This document shows positions 40,042 to 48,940 of a DNA stretch of 64,000 nt, piece by piece; the stretch's first letter is position 1; the number at the start of each line of letters is the position of its first letter. The stretch lies in NCBI GenBank assembly GCA_020639195.1, contig JACKHB010000004.1, positions 310,001 to 374,000 on the forward strand, in the 5' to 3' direction. Both the position numbers and the translations under genes were made by a program. The notes beneath the pieces were generated by a model, which saw only the letters and a list, made by a program, of their open reading frames with translations, did no database searches and had not been told where the DNA came from. This stretch comes from Phycisphaeraceae bacterium (GTDB lineage Bacteria > Planctomycetota > Phycisphaerae > Phycisphaerales > UBA1924).

Positions 40042-41076
40042 TCAGAGGAAGACCAGGACGACGTAGGTGATGTATGCGCCGAGCATGAAGACGCCTTCGA
40101 GGCGAGAGACGCGCGAGCCGGTGAGCATGACCGGCAGGCACACGACCGAGACGGCGAGCATGACCCACATGTCGCGGGTGATGGTCTCGTTGGGGACGTG
40201 GACCGGGTGGACCAGGGCGGAGATGCCCAGCACGGCGAGGATGTTGAAGACATTGGAGCCGACGATGTTGCCGACGGCGAGGTCGTTCTGGCGCTTGACG
40301 GACGCGGCGATGGAGGTGACCAGTTCGGGCAGGGATGTGCCGACGGCGACCATGGTCAGACCAACGGCGGCCTTGGAGATGCCGATCGTGGTGGCCATGC
40401 CGACGGCGCCGCGGACCAGCAGTTCGGAGCCGAGGGCGAGCGCGCCGATGCCGAGCACAACGAGGGTGAGCCCGCCGCGCCAGGAGCCCTTGGTGGCGGG
40501 GACCTGGTAGAGGACCTCGGCCTCGTGCCCGACGGACTCGGTGAACGCGTGGGGATCGCGCCTTCCGATCAGGAACATCAGCGCGGTGTAGCCGACGGCG
40601 CCGAGCAGCAGGAGCGCGCCCTCGATCCGGCCGACGACGCCCCACGCCATCGCGAACATGCCGACGGTGCACACGAGGATCATGATGGGGACATCGCGGC
40701 GCACGACGGCGCCGCGGCACATGACCGGGCGGATCAGGGCCATGATGGCGAGGATGAGCCACACGTTGGCGATGTTGGAGCCGATGACGTTGCCGACGAC
40801 GATGGGGCCCTCATCGCGTGAAGAGGCGGCCACGCCGGCGGCCATCTCCGGGGCGCTGGTGCCGTAGGAGACGACCGTCAGGCCGATGACCAGCGCGCTG
40901 ACGCCCATGCGGTGGGCGATCGACACCGCGCCCTCGACGAGCCAGTCGGCGCCGACGACCAGCAGGACCAGGCCGACCACGAGCATGCCGGCGTCGCTCA
41001 GGCCCGCGAGCCACAGCCCCGCGCCCGCCAGGGCGACGCACGCGGCAATGAGGTTGGTGCGATGGAGGGGTGTCAC
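40042..41076 (-). CDS. Calcium/sodium antiporter (CaCA family)
   Basis: This encodes 344 residues from GTG 41076. Ten hydrophobic helices carry the two inverted alpha repeats that form the ion path: GTSAPEMAAGVAAS with GNVIGSNIANVWLILA (first half) and GTSLPELVTSIAAS with GNIVGSNVFNILAVLG (second half). The acidic ligands Glu in APEM and LPEL are intact. It would exchange Ca for Na or H across the inner membrane, as in YrbG-type proteins. A short gap separates it from the leftward gene upstream; the two may be one transcript. Confidence 0.94.
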   Translation of the reverse strand: MTPLHRTNLIAACVALAGAGLWLAGLSDAGMLVVGLVLLVVGADWLVEGAVSIAHRMGVSALVIGLTVVSYGTSAPEMAAGVAASSRDEGPIVVGNVIGSNIANVWLILAIMALIRPVMCRGAVVRRDVPIMILVCTVGMFAMAWGVVGRIEGALLLLGAVGYTALMFLIGRRDPHAFTESVGHEAEVLYQVPATKGSWRGGLTLVVLGIGALALGSELLVRGAVGMATTIGISKAAVGLTMVAVGTSLPELVTSIAASVKRQNDLAVGNIVGSNVFNILAVLGISALVHPVHVPNETITRDMWVMLAVSVVCLPVMLTGSRVSRLEGVFMLGAYITYVVLVFL

Positions 41077-41097
41077 GCGCTTCGGTGCCGGGAGGAC

Positions 41098-41985
41098 CTA
41101 GCGGAGTGCCTGGGGAACGAGCACGAGGATGATCCGCGGGCTGTTGCGAGCATAGGGGTCCGCCGTGAGCATCGACTCGCCCAGGGTGATCGAGTCGGGC
41201 AAGGGTGGACCGAAGATTGAGGGCTCCTGCGGCTCGGCGGGTCCGGGTTCCTCATGGCCGACTTGCTCGGGGGTCCAGTCCGTGCGCGGGGGCTCGCCGA
41301 CGATGATGAGCGCGTGCGAGCCGTCGACGAGGAGTTGAGCGGTCAGCCGCGAGAGGAGCATGCCCTGACGCGGCACCGGGAGCAGAGGCTGGATGGTGAT
41401 CTGTGGGTCTGTTCGCCGGGGTCGCTGCGCGACGTGCTGCGGCACGATCTCGATGCGAAGGAGCGAGTTGAGGGCCGGCTGGCCGAGGGCGTCGGTGCGG
41501 ATGACGGTTTCGGGCCAGGCTCGTGCGATGAGTCGGAGCGCGCCGGGCTCGAGACTCAGCGCGCCCGAGTCGAGCGCGATGCGGGCCACGGCGTCGCGCT
41601 CGATGCCCTCGATCAGGGGCGTGAAGCGTGGGCCGAGCGAGACCGAGCGGACCTCGCGCGGGCCGACGTGGCGGAACTCGCCCTCGATGCGTTCGATCTC
41701 GCGAACGGGCACGGCGATGAGGCGGAGCCCGTTGTTGCGCCAGCGCGGGTCGAGGATGGCCTGAGACTCCGGGCGGATCTCATCGAAGGGGCCCAGCGCC
41801 CGGGCGAACGCGTCGGGATCGTCCTGGACGAGCCAGACTCGCAGCGCGAGGCCAACCGCGGACACGGGACTCTGGGCGCGAGCCGAGAGGTGAACAGTCG
41901 GTGCGCTGGGAGCGACCGAGCCCGAGGGCACGGCGCCGGCGGTGAGCGCGATGGCGAAGGCCGGGGCGATGGCGGCGTGGTTCAC
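41098..41985 (-). CDS. Secreted protein of unknown function
   Basis: This encodes 295 residues. I chose GTG 41985, which overlaps the upstream LOG-gene stop as GTGA; GTG 42000 would add five residues. A signal peptide (about 25 residues, PAFAIALTAGAVPSG) is followed by a domain with LRVWLVQDDPDAFARALG, VREIERIEGEF and RIEIVPQHVAQR. This reads like an alpha/beta fold ending in a beta-rich region. No family is recognised. Translational coupling to the LOG protein is likely, though one is cytosolic and this one exported. Confidence 0.7.
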   Translation of the reverse strand: MNHAAIAPAFAIALTAGAVPSGSVAPSAPTVHLSARAQSPVSAVGLALRVWLVQDDPDAFARALGPFDEIRPESQAILDPRWRNNGLRLIAVPVREIERIEGEFRHVGPREVRSVSLGPRFTPLIEGIERDAVARIALDSGALSLEPGALRLIARAWPETVIRTDALGQPALNSLLRIEIVPQHVAQRPRRTDPQITIQPLLPVPRQGMLLSRLTAQLLVDGSHALIIVGEPPRTDWTPEQVGHEEPGPAEPQEPSIFGPPLPDSITLGESMLTADPYARNSPRIILVLVPQALR

Positions 41986-43100
41986 GCGGCGGGTTCGCAC
42001 CTGTTGATCTCGTCGATGAGCCTGCGCACGAGGCCGAACTTGCTGCGCGTGTGGGTGAAGCAGAGGCGTGGGAGTTCGAGGGCATCGTCCTCAACGTCGT
42101 AGGGTCCGCGTTGCACGAAGGTTCCGCTCTTGATCAGGACGCGGAACTGCTCGGCGAGGCGGGCGACGTCGTCGTCGCGGAGGCGACGGCGGAGGCGGAT
42201 GATCAGGTCGTCGCGCACGTACCGGGAGGAGTGGTAGTTGCGGTAGAAGCGGATGATGTGATCGACGGCGTCCTGCGGGGCCGCGGCGACGTAGTAGAGA
42301 TCGAGGTCTTCGGGGCTGATGAGGCCACGCGCGAGCAGGCGCGTGCGGACAAAGTCCTGCCACTGTTCCCAGTAGGCGTTGCCCTCTCCCTCGAGCATGA
42401 CGATCGGCATCATGGCGGCCTTGCCGGTCTGGATGAGCGTGAGCGTCTCGTAGGCCTCATCGAGGGTGCCGAAGCCGCCGGGGAAGAGCGCGACGGCGTC
42501 GCACTGGCTGAGGAACATGAGCTTGCGGGTGAAGAAATACCGGAAGTGGATGAGCTTCTCGTCGCCCTTGATCACTTCGTTGGCGCTGGTTTCGAAGGGG
42601 AGCCGGATGGCGACGCCGAACGAGGCGTCGGCGCCGGGCCCCTCGTGGCCGGCTCGCATGATGCCGTCGCCCGCGCCGGTGATGCTCATCCATCCGGCCT
42701 CGGCCATCAGGCGGCTGAACTCGACGGCGCTGCGGTAGTCCGGGTGCTCGGGGGGCGTGCGGGCGCTGCCGAAGATGGAGACCTTGGGCGGGTCGGGATA
42801 CTGCGCGAAGACGCGGTAGGCGTAGCGCAGTTCCTTGACGGCCGCGGTGATCAGCTTGAGTTCGCCCGTGTTTCGTCCGTCGGGGATGAGCTTGAGCCCG
42901 GCGGTGACGAGGTCTTTGACCAGCGAGCCGGCGAACTCGTCGGGGTTTCCACCGACGGCGCGGACGAGCGACTCGATGGCGCCCTGGACGTCGGGCGAGT
43001 CGGCCGGGCTGGGCGTGCGGCGCGGGGCCGCGCGGATCTCGTCGGGGGGCGTTGTGGTGGTGGGCGGATTGAGTTCCTGGCGCGAGTGGGGTGTGGTCAT
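41982..43100 (-). CDS. LOG-family (TIGR00730-type) protein
   Basis: This encodes 372 residues from ATG 43100. The Rossmann-type core has VSIFGSARTP (about residue 106), ITGAGDGIMRAGHEG and the family signature FPGGFGTLDEAYETLTLIQTGK split as PGGFGT and LDEAYE. LOG proteins hydrolyse ribosylated nucleotides such as cytokinin monophosphates; PPGxG-type relatives also include lysine-decarboxylase-like proteins of unknown role. Compared with the usual 180-220 residues it has a long N-terminal extension (about 100, helical) and a C-terminal one (about 70). Substrate unknown. Confidence 0.85.
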   Translation of the reverse strand: MTTPHSRQELNPPTTTTPPDEIRAAPRRTPSPADSPDVQGAIESLVRAVGGNPDEFAGSLVKDLVTAGLKLIPDGRNTGELKLITAAVKELRYAYRVFAQYPDPPKVSIFGSARTPPEHPDYRSAVEFSRLMAEAGWMSITGAGDGIMRAGHEGPGADASFGVAIRLPFETSANEVIKGDEKLIHFRYFFTRKLMFLSQCDAVALFPGGFGTLDEAYETLTLIQTGKAAMMPIVMLEGEGNAYWEQWQDFVRTRLLARGLISPEDLDLYYVAAAPQDAVDHIIRFYRNYHSSRYVRDDLIIRLRRRLRDDDVARLAEQFRVLIKSGTFVQRGPYDVEDDALELPRLCFTHTRSKFGLVRRLIDEINRCEPAA

Positions 43101-43173
43101 GGTTGGGCCGCCTTTGGCCTCGATGCTAGTCGTGCCGGTGTGTGCGCGGCCCCGGGGCGGACGGGCGCCACGA

Positions 43174-46100
43174 TCAGGGGCCGTCGTCGCCGGGCATGGC
43201 GCTGGAATCGGCCATCCTGCGGACGCGGTCGCCGGCGCGCTGCACGCGCTGGCGGATCTCGCGGGCGCGGCGCTCGATGTCCTGCATGTGACGCTCGTGC
43301 TCGCTGTCGGATCGACCGAGCAGGCGGGCGATCGCGGCCCTGGTGGTGCGGAGTGAGTCGGTGGACATCTCGGGCTTGTCGAGCGTGCCTCGAACTCGCG
43401 TGGAGATCAGTTCGTTCTGGAGGGCTTCTGCGATCTGGCCGACGACGGGCCACGGCTTGACGACGCGGCTTGTGAATCGAAGGTCGAGGGCGCGCTGCGG
43501 GAGGGTCATGCTCCCAAAGCCGTAGAGCTCGACGCCGCCGGCGAACACGGAGAGTGCATCGAAGGTTACGGCGCTGTCGCGGATGAACCACGTGGCCATC
43601 GCCAGATCAACGGGGGCGGAGGCCGGCAACTGCAGGTTGGCCATGTGGATGATGGGGACCAGCAGGGGGAGGTCGATGATCTCGCCGCCGAGGACCTGGA
43701 ATGAGCCCCGGCCGCGGCGCGATGGGGTGTCGCCGAGGCGCCCGGTGAGGGTGAGTTCGGCGCTGAGTGATCCCCGGGACGGATCGCCCTCGATGGGCTC
43801 GCGTGGTCGGTCGCGGAGGTCCTCGGAGATCCAGGTCAGGTCGCGGAGCGTGGACGCGAAGCGGACGCCCGCGGCGTGGAGGTCCACGCTGTAGGCGTCG
43901 CCCTGGGCGGAGTGTTCCAGACCCGCGCGGCCGGCGATGCGCCCGGAATAGCAGTCGGCGACGATGTCGTTGGCGACGACCCGGCGGGTCCGCGGGTCGA
44001 TCTCGACCCGGGTGCTGCCGCCGCTCATGAGCACTCCGCCGACGCGGAGCGCGGGCGCGGCGACGTCGAGGGTCAGCGGAGAAGTGCCTGGAGTCGGCGA
44101 TTGCGCGTACTCGAGCCCGATGGTGGCGTCGAGGTCTTGGAATGCGACGCCGATATTGGCCTGCGCGCCCTCGAGCTCGATCCGGGCCTGGGCCGTGGCG
44201 TCGGAGACGCTCCCATCGGGGCTGATCCGGGCGTCGAGCGAGGCCAGGTAGACCCGCGCCTCGCCCGGAGTGCGGAGCTCGATGGCGCCCAGGGCATCGG
44301 CGACGCCCGCGGGCAGGAGGCCCAGCAGTGGCTCGATGGTCCCCGCGCCTTCGGCGTTGACCTGGCCCCCGAGTCGCCACGCATCGCCCTGCCGGGCGAG
44401 CGCGCCGCGCGCGATGATGGACCACGAGTCGGTCTGCGCGCGGATGTCGCGGAGGTCCACTCGATCGGGCGAGAACTCAAGGATGCCCGAGACGGGATCG
44501 AGCAGGACGGCGTGGCCGGCGCGCGCGAACGCGATGCGCTTGGGCGCTGCGCGGGCGGTGGCCGTGATGGCGCCCCACGTTGGTCGGGTGAGGGTCAGGT
44601 CGAGATCGGTCGCGCCGGCGAGGGAGATGTCGTGGGCGAGGGCCACGACCTCGTGCCCCGGCCCCTGCTCGAGCAGCCATTCGAACGCGGGCGAGTCCAG
44701 GGGCAGACCGAGCACCGAGAGGTCCATGCGGTGGCGCGGGTCATTCTGGGACTCTTCGAGCGCCATGGCCCCCGAGGCGGTCAGCGATCCGGCGTTGAAA
44801 CCCCTGAAGGTCGTGTCCGCGAGCAGGTCGTCGATGCTCAAGAGCCCGGGCGCCGTGTAGGTGATCGATCCCTGGCGCGATGTGAGTTCCACGGCCCCTG
44901 CCTCGGTGTCGAAGGACAGGCTCTGCATGGCGGAGAGCTGGACGGTGGTGGAGAAGTCCGCGTCGGCGGGAGCTCGCCACACGTGCACGAGCGCATCTGC
45001 GGCGCCGGAGGGGGCGTGGATGGCGCGGACATCGGCGAGCGTCCTCGCGGCGTCGGGAGAGAACACGAAGACGAGGTCCTCGACGGTCGATGCGGCGTCG
45101 AGTCCGAAGGCCTGTGCCGTGACGTCGACGGGCGTGTTCGGGTGGTCGAGCCCGATTGTCGCGTCGAGTCGGAACGGGGCGTGGGGCGAGCCGGGCGGGC
45201 CGAGTCTTGCGCTTGCCTCGATGCGGATCTCTCGCTCATCGGCGTGGATCACGCTGGAGACGCCCTCGAGACGGACCGCGGGCCGCTGCGGATCGATCGA
45301 GACGAGATCGCATTGTGGCGCGTCGAGCGTCACGTCGGCGTCGAAACCGAACACGCCATCCTCACGGGGGCCGGTCGTGACCTCGCACGTTCCCACGCCG
45401 CGAAGGGCCAGGTCGCGGAGCATGGTCTCGACGCGTTCGCGGGGCTCTTCCGGGCGACCCGCCTGGGTGACGGCGAAGATCACGTGGTCGTCGATGGGCA
45501 CGTCCTTCGCGTTGGCGCGCACGATCGGCATGGCGTCATCGGCCGTGAAGGTGACGGTGACTTCGAGGTCGATCGGCGCGCCAGAAAGGGTGGTGCACTC
45601 TCCCGAGATCAGGCGGGCGCCATCGCCGCCAATGTGGACTCGCGTGTCCGTCGCGATGCAGGGCAGCGGAAGCCGATCGATCAGGATGCCGGCGCGGTCG
45701 ATCGAAACGTCGATCTCCGGCCACCAGTTCGTGTCCGAGGCGGGGATGTCGAGCACGATGTCGACGTCGGCAAGGCCGCCGAGTTCGAACGTCTCACCCT
45801 GCGCGGTGGTGGATGGGAGCAGCCCGCGTGCGACGAGTTGTTCGTGGCGGCGGCGGCTGAATATCTCCTCGAGGATTGGGGCCCGCTGCTTGAGCGCGGT
45901 GCGGAGCTGGTCGTCCACCGGGGCGTGGCGCGCGTGGATCTCGATGTGGGAGTGCGCGTCCTCGGTGAGGGGCTCGATCCACCCCGTGATCGCGACGGAT
46001 GCGCCGTTGGGGCACGTGGCGGAGATCGACTCGATCGTCGCGCGACGGGCGTCGAAGGTCACGACTCCGGTCGCGTTCTGGAGCGGGTACGGAAAGGCGA

Positions 46101-47352
46101 GGTGGGAGGCGATGCCGCCGCGGAAGGAGATCGTGCCGCGCTCGATGTCAACCGGGGCCGACGGCGCGTGGCGCGCGAGCACGACCTCGGCGTCGATCAC
46201 GCCGGTGGGGTTGGAGAAGTCGTTCAGGCGCTCGGAGATGATCTCGGGGAGGAAGGGGAGCAGCCCCGGCGTCTGGCTGAGGACATAGTTCTCGGTGCGC
46301 AGGGAGCAGACAAATGGGCTGTCGGCGGCGATGCCGCGATACTCGAGATCGACGTGGTAGGGAAGGTCCTCGAGGAAACCGGTCAGGTCCGCGGTCACTG
46401 TGTCGCGGGCGAATCGGAGGTCTCCGGTGACGTCGGTCATCCGGGCGAACGGCCCCCGCGGTGCGTAGTTGCCCGAGGCGTCGAATGGCAGCGAGACCGC
46501 GACGTTCTGGAGCGAGAGCGACACGGCGACGCCGGACTCGCTGGAGAACTGCGCGCGCATGGAGCCGACCTGGCCGGCGAGATCCAGTTGGCGGTACACC
46601 TCGCGTGCGGGCGTGGGGACCGCGGCGGGCGGCCAGTCTCGCAGATCGATGCGATCGGCCGTGAAGTCGGCGCTGCCGGGCCTGATGAGACCGGTGATGG
46701 ACACCGGTGCGCCCGCCGCGGCGGACTGCTCGGTCTCCCGGAGCGCCACGAGGTAGCCCCGGTCGCCCTCTCGCGCCAGCGTGCCGTTGAGTGTGACGGA
46801 CTTGAGGGGGGTGTACGTGGCGCCGGCGTGCTCGCCCAACTCGACCGTGGCGTTGCGCAGCTCGACGCTTGGGATGTCGATGGGTTCTTTCGCGGAGGGA
46901 TCCGAGAGCAGCGCCAGCGTTTCGACGTTGAGCGCGCCGGTGCGCGACTCGACGCTCAGGCGGGCGACCGGCTCATCGAACCTGACGGAGCGAACTGTCG
47001 GCCTGTCGCGCCGAATGGTCGACCAGTCGAGGTCGATCACGCAGCGTCGTGCGGACAGGAATTCCGCGGCCGGACCGTCGATGTTGGGGGCGGTGGCTCG
47101 CAGTCCGCGTACGACGATGGTGCCGTCGAGATTGATCGCGACGCCGTCCGCGTCGAGATCGACCCGCAGCGCGCGGGCCAGGCGTGGAATCACAATGGCC
47201 CGCGTCAGGGGGGATCTGGTGACGATCAGAATGAGTCCCACGGCGACGCCGACGATCAGGGTGATGGCGATGAGCCACCTACGGCGGCGTTTGGCGCGGA
47301 CCGGGGGCGTCGTGTTGGCTTGGGGCTGGGCTGGGGAAGGGGAATCGGCCAT
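43174..47352 (-). CDS. Giant AsmA/DUF3971-like membrane-anchored protein
   Basis: This encodes 1392 residues from ATG 47352. A short Pro-rich cytoplasmic start and basic patch (AKRRRRW) is followed by one helix at about residues 26-44. A very long periplasmic beta-rich region then repeats strand patterns such as IDLRDWP, GSMRAQFSSESG and VRLEGVSSVIHADEREIRI. The C-terminal 250 residues (GSFQVLGGEIIDLPLLVPII, then GFGSMTLPQRALDLRFTSRV) match the AsmA/YhdP end, where lipid transport between membranes is proposed. It is divergent from radA across 66 bp. Length and plan fit YhdP-like proteins. Confidence 0.85.
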   Translation of the reverse strand: MADSPSPAQPQANTTPPVRAKRRRRWLIAITLIVGVAVGLILIVTRSPLTRAIVIPRLARALRVDLDADGVAINLDGTIVVRGLRATAPNIDGPAAEFLSARRCVIDLDWSTIRRDRPTVRSVRFDEPVARLSVESRTGALNVETLALLSDPSAKEPIDIPSVELRNATVELGEHAGATYTPLKSVTLNGTLAREGDRGYLVALRETEQSAAAGAPVSITGLIRPGSADFTADRIDLRDWPPAAVPTPAREVYRQLDLAGQVGSMRAQFSSESGVAVSLSLQNVAVSLPFDASGNYAPRGPFARMTDVTGDLRFARDTVTADLTGFLEDLPYHVDLEYRGIAADSPFVCSLRTENYVLSQTPGLLPFLPEIISERLNDFSNPTGVIDAEVVLARHAPSAPVDIERGTISFRGGIASHLAFPYPLQNATGVVTFDARRATIESISATCPNGASVAITGWIEPLTEDAHSHIEIHARHAPVDDQLRTALKQRAPILEEIFSRRRHEQLVARGLLPSTTAQGETFELGGLADVDIVLDIPASDTNWWPEIDVSIDRAGILIDRLPLPCIATDTRVHIGGDGARLISGECTTLSGAPIDLEVTVTFTADDAMPIVRANAKDVPIDDHVIFAVTQAGRPEEPRERVETMLRDLALRGVGTCEVTTGPREDGVFGFDADVTLDAPQCDLVSIDPQRPAVRLEGVSSVIHADEREIRIEASARLGPPGSPHAPFRLDATIGLDHPNTPVDVTAQAFGLDAASTVEDLVFVFSPDAARTLADVRAIHAPSGAADALVHVWRAPADADFSTTVQLSAMQSLSFDTEAGAVELTSRQGSITYTAPGLLSIDDLLADTTFRGFNAGSLTASGAMALEESQNDPRHRMDLSVLGLPLDSPAFEWLLEQGPGHEVVALAHDISLAGATDLDLTLTRPTWGAITATARAAPKRIAFARAGHAVLLDPVSGILEFSPDRVDLRDIRAQTDSWSIIARGALARQGDAWRLGGQVNAEGAGTIEPLLGLLPAGVADALGAIELRTPGEARVYLASLDARISPDGSVSDATAQARIELEGAQANIGVAFQDLDATIGLEYAQSPTPGTSPLTLDVAAPALRVGGVLMSGGSTRVEIDPRTRRVVANDIVADCYSGRIAGRAGLEHSAQGDAYSVDLHAAGVRFASTLRDLTWISEDLRDRPREPIEGDPSRGSLSAELTLTGRLGDTPSRRGRGSFQVLGGEIIDLPLLVPIIHMANLQLPASAPVDLAMATWFIRDSAVTFDALSVFAGGVELYGFGSMTLPQRALDLRFTSRVVKPWPVVGQIAEALQNELISTRVRGTLDKPEMSTDSLRTTRAAIARLLGRSDSEHERHMQDIERRAREIRQRVQRAGDRVRRMADSSAMPGDDGP

Positions 47353-47418
47353 GCGTTGCCGCGAGGTCGATGGTACTCGGCCGATGCGCTCCCGGGCGTG
47401 CGGGTACGCTGCGGGGCC

Positions 47419-48837
47419 ATGGCGCGTGTTCGAAGGGTGTTCCGGTGTCGGTCATGCGGGGGCGCGCAGGCCAGGTGGGCCGGCAAGTGTCCCGATTGCG
47501 GCGAATGGGACTCGCTCGAAGAAGAGAGCCTGGAGTCGGGTGCGCATCGGGATCCGCAGCGGGGCGTGGTCGAGGCCTGGGAATCGCTGCGAGAAGGTGA
47601 CGACGTTGCGGGAGTACGGGCCGTGCCGGTCTCGGAGATCGCGGGCAACGAGGGAACCGCGGCGAGGATCGCGTCGGGCATTGGAGAGCTTGACCGCGTG
47701 CTGGGCGGGGGGCTCGTTCCCGGCTCGACGGTGCTGATCGGGGGAGAGCCGGGGATCGGCAAGAGCACGCTCCTGCTGCAGGCCGCGGGGGGGATGGCGG
47801 CAGCCGGTTCGCGTGTGCTGTACGTGTCGAGCGAGGAATCGGCCGAGCAGGTTCGGCTGAGAGCGGACCGCCTGGGCCTTGCCGAACAAGCTGAGTTGTT
47901 CGTTCTCTCGGATACCAATCTGGCGCGCATCGTGGAGCAGACTCGGCGGGTGTCGCCGTCGGCCGTGGCGATCGATTCGATCCAGATGGTGTACCTGGGC
48001 GACATGGCCGCGCCTCCGGGTTCTGTGACGCAGTTGAGGCGTTGCGCCAGCGACCTCGTGTTCCTCGCCAAGGCCACGGGCATCGCGGTCGTGCTGGTGG
48101 GGCACGTGACGAAGGATGGGCAGCTCGCGGGTCCGCGGTTGCTCGAGCATGTGGTGGATGTCGTGCTCGGATTCGAGGGCGACCGATCGCACGCGCACCG
48201 GGTGGTTCGGGCGATCAAGAACCGGTTCGGCACCACCCTGGAGATTGGCCTGTTCGAGATGGGAGGGGAGGGGCTGGCCGAACGGCCCGAGGGGGCGCTG
48301 GGTGCTCTGGCGGCTGGGCATGCATCGCGGCCGGGTTCGGTCGTGTGCCCGGTCGTGCACGGAACGCGCTGCATGTTGGTGGAGGTCCAGGCGCTGACGG
48401 CGACGGGATTCCTCGGTGCGGCGAAGCGAAAGGCCAGCGGTGTTGACTCCAATCGTCTGGCGATGTTGATCGCGGTGCTGGAGCAGCACGCGGGCATGCG
48501 TCTGGCCGATCGGGACGTCTTCGCCAGCAGCGTCGGGGGCGTGCGAGTGGCCGAGCCCGCGTCGGATCTCGCGCTGTTGCTCGCGATCGCGGGCAGCGAG
48601 CGGCGGAGGGGACTGCCGACGGGGACGTGCGCCGTTGGTGAGGTAGGGCTCGGCGGTGAAGTGAGGGCCGCGGCGCATTTCGAGCAGCGCCTCCGCGAGG
48701 CGATGAGACGCGGCTTCGCGTGCGCGATCGTGCCTCGGGAATCGGCCGGAGCGGGACCCTCGGGCATCTCGCTGATCGGCGTGCGCGATGTAGGGCAGGC
48801 GCTCGAGCACCTGAGCGAGACACCGGCGAGCCTGTGA
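47419..48837 (+). CDS. radA: DNA repair protein RadA
   Basis: This encodes 472 residues from ATG 47419. An N-terminal C4 zinc finger (Cys10, Cys13, Cys24, Cys27) precedes the RecA-like ATPase with Walker A GGEPGIGKS (109-117). The RadA-specific KNRFG motif is present (IKNRFGTTLE). A C-terminal Lon-protease-like domain follows (VSSRVLYV-type strand, VGGVRVAEPASDLALLLAIA, and RGFACAIVPRESA). RadA drives branch migration in recombinational repair. It runs rightward from the spacer shared with the AsmA-like gene and converges on the small RND-associated ORF. Confidence 0.97.
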   Translation: MARVRRVFRCRSCGGAQARWAGKCPDCGEWDSLEEESLESGAHRDPQRGVVEAWESLREGDDVAGVRAVPVSEIAGNEGTAARIASGIGELDRVLGGGLVPGSTVLIGGEPGIGKSTLLLQAAGGMAAAGSRVLYVSSEESAEQVRLRADRLGLAEQAELFVLSDTNLARIVEQTRRVSPSAVAIDSIQMVYLGDMAAPPGSVTQLRRCASDLVFLAKATGIAVVLVGHVTKDGQLAGPRLLEHVVDVVLGFEGDRSHAHRVVRAIKNRFGTTLEIGLFEMGGEGLAERPEGALGALAAGHASRPGSVVCPVVHGTRCMLVEVQALTATGFLGAAKRKASGVDSNRLAMLIAVLEQHAGMRLADRDVFASSVGGVRVAEPASDLALLLAIAGSERRRGLPTGTCAVGEVGLGGEVRAAAHFEQRLREAMRRGFACAIVPRESAGAGPSGISLIGVRDVGQALEHLSETPASL

Positions 48838-48841
48838 GCGA

Positions 48842-48940
48842 TCAGCTGGCGAGGCCAATCGCCACGAACGCAAGAACGCCGATCATGAACAGAGCGCGGA
48901 TCGTGGTGAGCACGAGATCGATCTGGTTTCGCACGATCAC
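48842..48940 (-). CDS. Possible 32-residue single-helix membrane peptide
   Basis: A short frame from GTG 48940 to TGA 48842-48844. The GTG overlaps the stop of the RND pump as GTGA, the same coupling as elsewhere in this window; GTG 48934 is a second possible start. The peptide has a basic start (VIVRNQ) then one hydrophobic helix (ALFMIGVLAFVAIGLAS). Small helices are known to sit beside RND pumps (AcrZ with AcrB), so a pump partner is possible. Evidence is composition and position only; comparative data are needed. Confidence 0.45.
   Translation of the reverse strand: MIVRNQIDLVLTTIRALFMIGVLAFVAIGLAS

Noticed and set aside
43876..48837. Very long rightward open frame across the AsmA-like gene into radA
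   Set aside because: The part before 47419 is antisense to the AsmA-like gene, is Arg/Gly/Glu-rich without any motif, and results from high GC. Only the radA part is real.
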